From JAXLQL01 sp046331625 (GTDB lineage: Bacteria > Acidobacteriota > Terriglobia > Bryobacterales > Bryobacteraceae): DNA of 64,000 nt. The number at the start of each line of letters is the position of its first letter. Positions within the stretch are counted from its first letter, which is position 1. This document shows, piece by piece, positions 16,892-25,006 of the stretch. The notes under the pieces are model-generated. The model was not told the DNA's origin, searched no databases, and saw only the letters and a list, made by a program, of their open reading frames with translations. Both the position numbers and the translations under genes were made by a program. The stretch covers positions 62,001 to 126,000 of the forward strand of contig JAXLQL010000001.1 in NCBI GenBank assembly GCA_046331625.1, read 5' to 3'.

Positions 16892-19704
16892 TCAGAACCC
16901 CATCCTCACGGTCACTCTGCATCCAACGCATCGCGTTCACGCGGTCCGGCAAGCCGAACTGCGCGTGTCCAGCGACCGCGTTCCAGCTCGGGAACACGGG
17001 CGTGTTCGTTGAGTTGTTCGCGTCGATTCGCATGTCGAGACTCACGCGATCCCACGAGCGCAGCGTACGCCCAATCGAGAGCGACCACGAACTGCGCCGG
17101 ACCATTGATCGAATTTCGTCCCGCATTGCCCCAGCCCGTCGAGATAGGCACAGTACCGGATTCAGGTGCAGCCCGGGCGGCGCGTCATAGAAGTGGGCTC
17201 CAGTGAAAATCCGCCAGCAGGATGCCAGGTGGCCGGTACCAGGAATCGCGAGCGGCGAAAGAGGCGAGGATGGGAGCCCGGAAGCGTAGGTCAACTGCGA
17301 ACCGATGAGCCAGTCTTTGAGCCATCGCGGAATGCATGCCAGGCCACCCGGTGGTACTGGAAGCTCGCGGCGACGGAGCGGCGCCGGCGCCAGCTTCGAC
17401 CGCGCCCGCTCGATCGTAGGTCGAGCCAGTTCTGCGCGACGTCAAGCTCCGCCTCGCGTCCGCCCGCGAGCGCGTTGTCGATCGACTTCGCCCACGTGTA
17501 CTGCACCTGCGCGGTCAGCCCCTTGTGCATCGGACGCCGCAACTGGACTTCCTGCTGTGGCGCGACGAGTTTCCGTTCGAAATCAGGTAGGCGAAGCCGA
17601 ACGGAGTCACGGGTCCGCCCGGAAACGTATTCGGCAAGAATTGTTGTTGGCCGCGCGTGCCCTTCGAGCCCAAGTAGGCGGCGTTCCACTGCAGCGCGCC
17701 CGGCAGATCGCTTTGAAAGGAAAGCTTCCAGGTTTGCGCGTAACCGGTTCGAACGCAGGATCCACGCCGAACGTAGCGGACGATACCGCGCCCGTTGCAT
17801 TGAATCCGTTGGCGAGCGTCAGCGGCGTTTGTGCGGTGTTGGCGATCCGCAGGCTCTTCGAAAGCGGCGCCTGCTGCGACATCTCCTGCGCGATCGGTTG
17901 GTAGATCGATGTGTCGTAGTAAATCCCGTAGCCGCCGCGGACCACCAGACGACGCCGCGAACGGCCGCCACGAGAACGCCACCCTCGGCGCGAGGTTGCT
18001 GCGATCCGGCCCGCGGGAGAACGCTGCTCGGGACGGCACTGCCGCGCGGATCGAGGTTCACCAGGCCGCCCACTTCTCCTCCACCGACTCCAGCTCCCAG
18101 CGCACGCCCGCGTTGATCGTCAACCCGGGATTGACGCCAGTCGTCATTGACGAACGCCTCATGGATCTGCCCGCGCAGGTATTTGTCCGCGTTGCCGAAC
18201 GCGATCGAGCCTGTAGTCCGAACGCTGGAGAACGTCCGGCGAAGTCATTGCCCGCAGCAGCACCCGTGAACCCGAAGGAGTCGCGCGCGTCCTGCTGGAG
18301 CCAGCACATTGAACTGCTGCAAGGCGATGTATCCGGTGGAGATCAGGCCGTTTCGACTCGCGAAGTAGTCGCCCGGATGCTCGCAGTCTGGTTCCGCACG
18401 TAGGAGGCTTGCGCGGAGTTCAAAGGCGCCAGTCCGCCCGCGAACGAGAGATTCGGCGGACCCCAATTGATCGGGTCTTGGTTGTTGCCGCGAATGCCCG
18501 CCGCGCCCGATACGTTCTCGCGGCCGGAAAAGTACGGCGTCACGCGTGTGCTGAGCCGGTTCACGTTGAATGAGAAGTTCGCGAATGACCGCGAGTCGAT
18601 CAAGCGCCGATATCCCGCGGTCGCATTCCAGCCGAGCACGCGGCCTGTGTCGAGGAATCCGAACAGATCCGGCGTGTCGGTTCGCGTGCTCTGCAGCGAG
18701 GAGGCGCCCGAGTACGTGTTTCGCCGAATTTGTTTGTTCACTCGCGTCTGCAGGTCGTCCTGGTGCAGTCCGCTGACTAGCGGAACCTGGAAATTGTACC
18801 GGCTGCTTCCACTGAAATTCGGCTCGGGAAAGAACCGTAACAGCGCGCGCGCCTGTGGACTGATGCGCTCAGCGGGAATGCGGTTCCCGGCGAACGGCTG
18901 CCCACTGAGCGGGTCCAGAATCGTCGCACCGAAGAGGCCCGCTCTCTGGTCGAGCGACGGCATCAGCCCGGTGCCCGTAGTGGCATTGCGGTTGCGGGTC
19001 CACTGGTAGTTCACGCTGAAGACGGGTCCGCGCCGGACCAGCTTCGGAATGCGGATCGGCCCACCGAACGCGAGCAAACCTTGCATCCGCATGTATCCCG
19101 GCTTCGGGGTGTCCTGCCCGGTGAGCGAGTACGAGCGCGCATCGAACACAGAGTCATTCAAGACCATCCCGATGCTGCCGTTGTAGAGCGAGCGCTGGTT
19201 GCGGCGATTGTTGCCGAACGCCTGCAACTGCGCGAACGGAGACGAAGCGGCGTTGTGCACGCTGCCGCTGATCAGGAATCCATCCGCAGCTTGGCGCGCC
19301 AACTCGGCTGCGGCCACGGGATCGCCCGATGGCGGCTGAGCCGGTTTCTGAGCGGGAGTGGAAGTGACGGCCGCTCGCTGAAAGACAGCCGCCTGCCGTT
19401 CCACTTTCCCTGCAAGCTGCTCACGCGAGATCGGCGCGAGTTCCCACTCCGCTTCGCCCGGCGCGGCGAGTTCCCGGCGCTGCGATGCGAACAGGCTCAT
19501 CTCGATCTCGACGGAGAGCGGCGCGGCTTCCAGGCCCGCGATGGTGTAGCGGCCCTGCGCATCGGTCACCGCGTCGAACGCCTTGCCGCCCTGCGCCGCA
19601 TGGACGCTCGCGCCCGGCACGGGCAGACCGCCGAATTTGACGACACCGGTATGGTCCGCTGCCTGGAGACAAGCCGCCAGGCAACACAGCAGCCTTCGGA
19701 GCAT
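16892..19704 (-). pseudogene. TonB-dependent receptor with N-terminal carboxypeptidase-regulatory-like domain (Oar-like), 3' half frameshifted
   Basis: The start ATG at 19704 has a strong ribosome binding site (GGAAGG) about 8 bases upstream and encodes a signal peptide (RRLLCCLAACLQA). A beta-sandwich follows (GVVKFGGLPVPGASVHA ... DAQGRYTIAGLEAAPLSVEI), then plug and barrel sequence that is intact to about 18360. After that the reading frame switches every hundred bases or so, but barrel motifs continue in order: GSIAFGNADKYLRGQIHEAF, GLTINAGVRWELES, GGYGIYYDTSIYQPIAQEMS, VQYTWAKSIDNALAGGREAE, and a C-terminus ending VTVRMGF and TGA at 16892. Expected length is about 935 residues. These receptors take up large substrates through the outer membrane. 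Confidence 0.8.
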
Positions 19705-19761
19705 GGTCCTATCCTTCCGTTTCTTCGCCGCCTGCGAAGATTTTTGGGCCCACTGTGTGGG

Positions 19762-19797
19762 GCAGGCTTTTAGCCTGCGGCGGGACTTCCAGTCCCG
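19762..19797. repeat. palindromic dispersed repeat, copy 2 (two adjacent hairpins)
   Basis: Two perfect hairpins lie side by side: GCAGGCT-TTT-AGCCTGC at 19762-19778 and CGGGACT-TCC-AGTCCCG at 19781-19797. They resemble the inner hairpins of the elements at 2612-2692 and 23235-23270. This copy lies in the 190-base gap upstream of the TonB receptor gene, where no gene is seen. Confidence 0.75.
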
Positions 19798-19894
19798 TTT
19801 CCGATACGGGCGCATGGACTCGTGACACGCGCCCTTCGTTCACACGCCGGTTGTGCAATGACGACCTCGATTGCGGCTCAGCCGAGATTGGAAC

Positions 19895-21517
19895 TCAGTT
19901 CTCGCCGGGCTTCTCGATCTTCTCGATCACGAATACGGGCACGGGTCCGCGCTTGGACTCGAGCTTCAGCCCGAGTTGCTCAGTGAGCGCGGTGAAGATC
20001 GACGAGCCTTCGCCGTTCCCGTCAGGTGACCAGGTCATCTCGAAATCGAAAGGCCCGTCGAGTCCAGAATCGTTCGATACGTGACGCCCCACCATTGACG
20101 CCAAACCCGAAGTGAACATGTTCAGGTACATCCCATTGGCAGTGATCTTGCCCGGGCTGTTGCGCATATGCGGCGGACCACCTTGCTTCGGAGCCGACAG
20201 TTTGTGGCCACCCTTGGCTTCCACCAGCGAGTACATCGGCAGCGTCCGCGTTTCGGCGCGCAGCACCAAAGAGAACCGGTCTCGCAGCACGGCCTGCATG
20301 CGCTGCCGCTGCCGGTTGAAGAGGCCCTCCATCTTCTCGCGGCCCATGTCCGGCTTGATTTCTTCCGGCTTGTCGGGCGTGAAGCTCACGTCATAGCGCG
20401 AATCACGGACCCAACCCGGGACGTCAACCAACTGAAACTCACGCACGTCGTAGGCGAAGGTCAACAACTGCAGCGTGGAGACGTTCTGCGTTTTCAGTCC
20501 CCCCTGCGGTCCGGGTCCGATGCGTGAGTTCGTTTCGCCCGGCGCGGAAGCGCGAATCGATACGACGTCATATCCGTACTGCGGAGGAGGCGGCAGCGTC
20601 TGTGCGCGAAGCAGGCCGATCATGGCCGGCAGCGTGACGGCCGAACAAGCCACCGCGGCCAGCGCGAACTTGCGCAGCCGTGTCAGCCGCAGCGACCTGC
20701 GGTTCGAAAGAATCTCTGCGATGCGGCGCGTCACATCGGAGCCCGTTACGCCGGGCGCGCACGCCAGCGGCGACTCAATATAGTACCGGCACACCTGGAC
20801 GATGCTCTCGGCATACGTGGTGGCTTGGCCACCACACTGCACCACGCTCTCGTCACAGGCGCGTTCGCGCTCTTCCACCAGACGTGCACCGATCCACCAC
20901 AACAGGGGATGGAACCAGAAGATCGCTGAGGCAACCATGTGAACCGCGGCGGTCAGGTTGTCGCGATAGCGGACGTGGCACCGCTCATGCGACAAGATCG
21001 CCTCGAATTGTTCCGGCGTCAAGCGCTCGCCCAACTCGGCGGGCAGCAACAGTACGGGGCGAACAACACCGAAGACGCCCGGTTCCACTTCCGCATCCGT
21101 CGCGCGGACCGGCAGCGCAAAGGGAACATCGACTGGCCGCGCCCGCCGCGCGATGCGGCGCAATGAGAGCCAGCGGCGAGTCCAGTTGCACAACACCACA
21201 ACTGCACCGAAGGCCCAGACCACTCCGAGCGCCATAGGCCACCACGAACGCGCCGGACCCGGCGTGATTGGCACAGGAGAGAAGCCAACCGAGATTGTCT
21301 CCACGGCCATTGCGGTGATGCGCGGCGAGGCCGCTGGAATTTCCACCCGCGAACCCAACGCAAGCAACAGTGAGAACGGCAGCAGGAACTTCACCGACGC
21401 CGCGAGCCACAGCCAGTATCGTGTGCGCGCATGGTTGTTTCGCAGCGCCAGGCACAGCACCGCGATGCAAGCCGCAAAGGCAGTGGATTGCCAGAGGTGA
21501 TTGAGAATCATTTCCAC
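19895..21517 (-). CDS. BlaR1-type M56 membrane metallopeptidase fused to a TIGR03435 domain
   Basis: A 540-residue fusion. The N-terminal half has membrane helices (for example WLWLAASVKFLLPFSLLLAL) and the zinc protease motif ILSHERCHVRYRDN, where HERCH fits HExxH of family M56 (BlaR1/MecR1). After a further membrane segment near residue 290 comes the TIGR03435 domain (YDVVSIRASAPGETNSRIGP ... LQLLTFAYDVREFQLVDVP), lying where BlaR1 carries its beta-lactam sensor. So the protein looks like a membrane sensor-protease with an acidobacterial sensor domain in place of the penicillin-binding one. It follows the TIGR03435 and BlaI-like genes in one operon, with 2 bases between genes. The signal sensed is unknown. 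Confidence 0.88.
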   Translation of the reverse strand: MEMILNHLWQSTAFAACIAVLCLALRNNHARTRYWLWLAASVKFLLPFSLLLALGSRVEIPAASPRITAMAVETISVGFSPVPITPGPARSWWPMALGVVWAFGAVVVLCNWTRRWLSLRRIARRARPVDVPFALPVRATDAEVEPGVFGVVRPVLLLPAELGERLTPEQFEAILSHERCHVRYRDNLTAAVHMVASAIFWFHPLLWWIGARLVEERERACDESVVQCGGQATTYAESIVQVCRYYIESPLACAPGVTGSDVTRRIAEILSNRRSLRLTRLRKFALAAVACSAVTLPAMIGLLRAQTLPPPPQYGYDVVSIRASAPGETNSRIGPGPQGGLKTQNVSTLQLLTFAYDVREFQLVDVPGWVRDSRYDVSFTPDKPEEIKPDMGREKMEGLFNRQRQRMQAVLRDRFSLVLRAETRTLPMYSLVEAKGGHKLSAPKQGGPPHMRNSPGKITANGMYLNMFTSGLASMVGRHVSNDSGLDGPFDFEMTWSPDGNGEGSSIFTALTEQLGLKLESKRGPVPVFVIEKIEKPGEN

Positions 21518-21519
21518 AG

Positions 21520-22329
21520 TCAGTTCTCCGATGGCTTTTCGCCCTTCTCGATCACGATGTAGTCGGCCATGATCTTTTGCGCTTCGAGCCTGAGCCCCAA
21601 CTGCTCCTGCAGCGCAGTGAACAAGGTTGGACCTGCAGCATCGGCTGCTTCGGCAGGGCCCGGCCCGGGTCCGGGACCACGGAACAGCCCACCGCCTTCG
21701 CCCGGCTGCGGTGTCCAGCGCAGCGAGAAATCGTAACGGCCAGTCAGCCCGGTTTTGTCCACCACAGTCTTGCCCATCTGGCGGCCAATTACGTTTGCCA
21801 GCAACTCGATCGGAACCCCGTCCGCAGTCAGTTCGCCTCGGCCCGATTGCCGAATGCCACGCGTCTCGGGCGACTTCGACTCGGTCAGTTTGGACCCGCC
21901 CTTCGCCACTAAGAGCGCATATCCCTGCCCTTCCTTCTTTTCGCGCCGGACCACCAGTTGGAATCGCTCAGCGAGCAGATTTTGGAGACGAACACGCGCC
22001 AGTCGGCGATCTTCTTCGGGAGTATGGTGCGGCGCGCCCTCCGGGCCTTTCGCCGTCACTTCGTAGCGGTCGGAATCCATCCAGCCTTGTCCGCCAGAGA
22101 TCTGATGTTGCTGAACATCGTAGGCCATCTGGACGAGAAACTTCAGGCTGATATTCGAAGCTTGGAGCCCCCCACCTGGCGTGAAACGAATCCCGACTCG
22201 GTTGATCTCGGGATTTCCGGGCCGAATGGAAGCGACCTCGAACTTCGAGTCGTCGGCCTTTGATTGCGCGTCGAGCGCTCCAGCCACTGCAACCGCTACG
22301 ACCAATCCCAGAACCTTCGGTGCGTTCAT
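21520..22329 (-). CDS. TIGR03435 family protein
   Basis: A 269-residue protein beginning with a short exported-type segment (LGLVVAVAVAGALDAQ). The remainder matches the family known as TIGR03435 in Solibacter-type Acidobacteria: FEVASIRPGNPEINRVGIRF, GGLQASNISLKFLVQMAYDV, WMDSDRYEVTAKGPEG and a C-terminal LFTALQEQLGLRLEAQK. The same domain makes up the C-terminal part of the next gene, so the operon has one free and one membrane-tethered copy. The family has no known biochemical function that I can state. The start overlaps the stop of the BlaI-like regulator gene. Confidence 0.9.
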   Translation of the reverse strand: MNAPKVLGLVVAVAVAGALDAQSKADDSKFEVASIRPGNPEINRVGIRFTPGGGLQASNISLKFLVQMAYDVQQHQISGGQGWMDSDRYEVTAKGPEGAPHHTPEEDRRLARVRLQNLLAERFQLVVRREKKEGQGYALLVAKGGSKLTESKSPETRGIRQSGRGELTADGVPIELLANVIGRQMGKTVVDKTGLTGRYDFSLRWTPQPGEGGGLFRGPGPGPGPAEAADAAGPTLFTALQEQLGLRLEAQKIMADYIVIEKGEKPSEN

Positions 22330-22727
22330 TTCGTGCCTCCCTTTCGGGCCGTGTCTTTGTTCAGCTTTTCGGCGATCAGCTTTTCGGCCTCGCGCACATC
22401 GTCGAGCGTCAGCTTGCCGGTCTCCACCAGGTGAGACATCACGGGTTGCGTTCGCCCACCGAACATCCGCAGCAGTTCGTCAATCAAACGGCCTCGCCCT
22501 TCGGTCCGGCTCAGCACCGCTTCAAAGATGTGAGCGTTGCTGATCTTCTTCGCACGCCGCAACGCGCCCTTTTCTTCCAACCGATAGACCGTGGTCTGGA
22601 CGGTTGTGTAGGCCGGCCGCTCCGGCTCGGGAAAAGCCTCCTGAATCTCGCGGATCGACAGCCGCCCCTGCGACCAAAGCGCTTCCATGATTTGGAGTTC
22701 GAGCGGAGTCAGCTTTGCTTGCGCCAT
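22326..22727 (-). CDS. BlaI/MecI/CopY-type transcriptional repressor
   Basis: A 133-residue winged-helix repressor: LTPLELQIMEALWSQGRLSI at the N-terminus, recognition region AYTTVQTTVYRLEEKGALRR, and a C-terminal dimerisation helix pair. In BlaI systems the repressor is released or cleaved when the M56 partner is activated; that partner is two genes downstream here, which fits. It is the first gene of the operon. The promoter lies just upstream, and GTAGTAG/TAGTAG half-sites overlapping its -35 and -10 elements suggest autorepression. The usual BlaI operator contains TAC/GTA half-sites, consistent with this. Confidence 0.9.
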   Translation of the reverse strand: MAQAKLTPLELQIMEALWSQGRLSIREIQEAFPEPERPAYTTVQTTVYRLEEKGALRRAKKISNAHIFEAVLSRTEGRGRLIDELLRMFGGRTQPVMSHLVETGKLTLDDVREAEKLIAEKLNKDTARKGGTK

Positions 22728-22735
22728 CTAGATCT

Positions 22736-22765
22736 ACTATACTTGTTTGTTAGACTACTACACAA
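22736..22765 (-). promoter_or_regulatory. promoter and likely operator of the BlaI/TIGR03435 operon
   Basis: On the minus strand TTGTGT (22760-22765) and TATAGT (22736-22741) are separated by 18 bases. GTAGTAG follows the -35 box and TATAGTAG covers the -10 box, as half-sites in the same orientation. With a start about 7 bases past the -10, transcription would begin at the ATG (22727), so the message would be nearly leaderless. Confidence 0.6.
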
Positions 22766-22785
22766 GAGTTTTGGTAGCGGCTAGC

Positions 22786-23160
22786 CTAACTTTTTTTCGA
22801 TCTCGTCCGTTGGGCCGCCTCTTTGGCACGCCACTTGGCCATGCGGGCGATCAGCGTCACTGGTACGGACTTCGACAGGGGAAACCGGACGGTTCCCTTT
22901 TCCACTTCGAAGGGCGCGAGTTGCTTTGCCAGAGCTTTCGCCGCCTCAGCCGAGATCGGGTAGATCGAATAGTGCTTCTTCCACCCGGCGAAGTAGATCA
23001 CGGCGCGCCCATCGATCTTGTAAGTCGGCATCCCATACGAGATGGACTCTTCGGCTTCTGGGAGCGCTTCGCGAATCGCACGCCGCACTTCGTGTAGTAG
23101 CTCGCGTATCGCTTCCGGTTGGGTGGCAATGTAGTCGTCTATGGTCGGGTTGACGGTCAT
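22786..23160 (-). CDS. DUF1801 family protein (YdhG-like)
   Basis: A 124-residue cytoplasmic protein. The N-terminus IDDYIATQPEAIRELLHEVR and the core EESISYGMPTYKIDGRAVIY and FAGWKKHYSIYPI are the standard features of DUF1801/YdhG-like proteins, small alpha-beta proteins of the frataxin-like fold sometimes described as iron chaperones. The C-terminus is a basic tail. Its stop lies only about 20 bases from the -35 box of the next operon, so the genes are separate units read in the same direction. The biochemical role in this organism is not evident. Confidence 0.88.
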   Translation of the reverse strand: MTVNPTIDDYIATQPEAIRELLHEVRRAIREALPEAEESISYGMPTYKIDGRAVIYFAGWKKHYSIYPISAEAAKALAKQLAPFEVEKGTVRFPLSKSVPVTLIARMAKWRAKEAAQRTRSKKS

Positions 23161-23234
23161 TTCCCAGGCTCCTTCACAGTCACTCCATCCGAATCTCGCA
23201 GCTCATCGTGCTGGGATTGGCGCGGGAGTCTGCT

Positions 23235-23270
23235 GCGGGACTGAAGTCCCGCGCTGGCTAAAGCCCGCCC
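23235..23270. repeat. palindromic dispersed repeat, copy 3
   Basis: A perfect hairpin GCGGGACT-GA-AGTCCCGC (23235-23252) is followed by ggctaaagcccgccc; the 20 bases 23251-23270 are identical to the right arm of copy 1. It lies in the 182-base gap between the nitrilase and DUF1801 genes, which holds no gene that I can see. Confidence 0.8.
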
Positions 23271-23342
23271 TACACGGCAGGGCAAGTGCTGACACCGGAG
23301 CCGGCATGTTTTCACGGGCCTCCACGCGAGCACCGGCATTCA

Positions 23343-24131
23343 TCATAGCGGCTTGTAGCGCGATGCGAGCAGTCCGGTAGCCGCGGACAAGTCGATGTCC
23401 GCGACCAGCAGTCCGGCCTTGCCATAGGGTTGATAGCACAGCACCGTCCCGTCGGGCCGAATGACGGCTGACGTGGTGGGCGATCCGTCGCTTGCGTAGT
23501 TGACCGAGGCGATCCAGCACGTGTTCTCCGCCGCGCGGCACAGTAGCGCCTTCTCATGAAACGTGTTCACCGGGTCGCAGAACGTCGTAGGCCGGTAGCT
23601 ACCGGGCTCGGCGCAGTGGAAGTGAGGATGAAACACCAACTGCGCGCCCTGGCGCACGGCCCACCTGACCGTCTCCGGATACCGCCATCCTTCATGGCAG
23701 ATCGCTGCGCCAAAAGTGAGCGATCCTGTTTGAAACACACGGCGGCGATTTCCGGTGGTGTAGGTGACCTCCTCGGAAGGGTCGATCTGGACCTTGTCCT
23801 GGAAGCCGAGCACACTCCCATCGCGGTCCACCACCAATGCGCTGAGCACCAGGCCCGCGGGAGTCACGCGCTCCGTGCCCAACAGCACGGCCACTCCGGC
23901 GTCTCCGGCGGCGTGGGCCACCCGATTCCAAGCGTCTGCGAGAAACTCGGCGTCCGGCGGCGCGACTTCGATCCCGGGCAATCGATATCCAGGAACGTAG
24001 CCTTCGGGAAAGCAGACGATGCCGGCGCCCGTGCGGCCCGCATCGCCGATCGCCCGGCACGCAGACTCCACCGAGTCCTCGCGGCTCGCGGGAAACGGTA
24101 GGTTCGCCAGCGCGATCCGAAAGTTCATCAT
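23343..24131 (-). CDS. carbon-nitrogen hydrolase (nitrilase superfamily)
   Basis: About 262 residues. The three catalytic residues of the nitrilase superfamily are in place: glutamate in VCFPEGYVPGY, lysine in LGFQDKVQIDPSE and the nucleophilic cysteine in GAAICHEGWRYPE. I start it at the ATG that overlaps the stop of the HIT gene, with a purine-rich GGGGG just before. The enzyme would hydrolyse an amide or nitrile carbon-nitrogen bond; the sequence does not reveal which substrate. It is cytoplasmic (no signal) and appears co-transcribed with the HIT-family gene. Confidence 0.9.
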   Translation of the reverse strand: MMNFRIALANLPFPASREDSVESACRAIGDAGRTGAGIVCFPEGYVPGYRLPGIEVAPPDAEFLADAWNRVAHAAGDAGVAVLLGTERVTPAGLVLSALVVDRDGSVLGFQDKVQIDPSEEVTYTTGNRRRVFQTGSLTFGAAICHEGWRYPETVRWAVRQGAQLVFHPHFHCAEPGSYRPTTFCDPVNTFHEKALLCRAAENTCWIASVNYASDGSPTTSAVIRPDGTVLCYQPYGKAGLLVADIDLSAATGLLASRYKPL

Positions 24132-24619
24132 GCCCCCTGCGTGGGCCAAGCGTCACGAATGCGCTGCCACGACACGGCCAAAACTTCAGGTAGAACGCGA
24201 GTCTCGCCCACGGTGCTCATGAAGTTGGCATCACCGGGCCAGCGCGGCAGCACATGCATGTGGATATGGCCGGCAACTCCAGCTCCCGCGCACTCGCCGA
24301 TGTTCATCCCGAGGTTCACGCCGGGCGCGCGATACAGCTCGCGCAGCAGGCCGCAGGCGGTCCTGGTCAGTTCCATCAGCTCCAGGGCGGCGTCAACCGG
24401 GCACTCGTCGAGCGTCGCCACGTGCTGATAGGGCGCCACCATGAGATGCCCGCTCGTGTACGGATACAGGTTGAGCAGCACGAAATTGTACCGCGCGCGG
24501 TGGATGATCAGGTTCTCTTCGTCGCGCTGTTCAGCGGGTTTGACGCAGAAGATGCAACCCTGCTGCGGTCCGGACTTGGTTACGTACCGGTACCGCCACG
24601 GACTCCACAGGTAGTCCAC
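24128..24619 (-). CDS. HIT family nucleotide hydrolase
   Basis: A 163-residue protein of the histidine-triad superfamily. The catalytic motif is HIHMHVLPRW (HxHxHxxP) near residue 118, preceded by the nucleotide-binding GVNLGMNIGECAGAGVAGHI. The N-terminal LWSPWRYRYV and the cysteine pair in CIFCVKP are typical of bacterial HIT proteins related to diadenosine tetraphosphate hydrolases and ADP-sugar phosphorylases. It sits between the HU gene and the nitrilase gene on the same strand, 7 bases after HU, so it is probably transcribed from the rpsA/HU side. Confidence 0.92.
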   Translation of the reverse strand: MDYLWSPWRYRYVTKSGPQQGCIFCVKPAEQRDEENLIIHRARYNFVLLNLYPYTSGHLMVAPYQHVATLDECPVDAALELMELTRTACGLLRELYRAPGVNLGMNIGECAGAGVAGHIHMHVLPRWPGDANFMSTVGETRVLPEVLAVSWQRIRDAWPTQGA

Positions 24620-24626
24620 GGTTTCG

Positions 24627-24941
24627 TTAGAAACGGTCGCCGGCTGGAGCGGGCTTGGTCTCGGTTTCGTCGTTCACCAAGTCCTTCAATTCCTTGCTGG
24701 GCTTGAAGTACGGGATGCGCTTGGCGGGGACATCGACACGTGTGCCAGTCTTCGGGTTGCGGCCGATACGAGGCTGGCGCTGGCGAGTCCGGAAGCTGCC
24801 GAAACCGCGGATCTCGATCTTGTCGCCGGTCTTGAGCGACTTCACGACACTATCGAAAATCGCCTCGACGATTACTTCCGAATCCTTGCGGGTCATTTCG
24901 ACCACACGGCTTACTTCCTCGATCAGATCCGCTTTGGTCAT
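24627..24941 (-). CDS. HU/IHF-type DNA-binding protein
   Basis: A 104-residue histone-like protein. It has the N-terminal helices (TKADLIEEVSRVVEMTRKDS) and the DNA-binding beta-arm region GFGSFRTRQRQPRIGRNPKT ending in KRIPYFKPSKELKDLV. The ATG at 24941 is preferred over the in-frame TTG at 24950 because AGAAGG lies 9 bases before it. The C-terminus is slightly extended and acidic/proline-rich. These proteins bend and organise DNA. The gene lies 66 bases downstream of rpsA; an HU/IHF gene next to rpsA also occurs in other bacteria (for example ihfB in Escherichia coli). Confidence 0.95.
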   Translation of the reverse strand: MTKADLIEEVSRVVEMTRKDSEVIVEAIFDSVVKSLKTGDKIEIRGFGSFRTRQRQPRIGRNPKTGTRVDVPAKRIPYFKPSKELKDLVNDETETKPAPAGDRF

Positions 24942-25006
24942 GGTTGGCAACCTTCTCTACTCACTCCTGAAATCCCATCTTATCACGGATTTAGAAGGAA
25001 TCGGCA

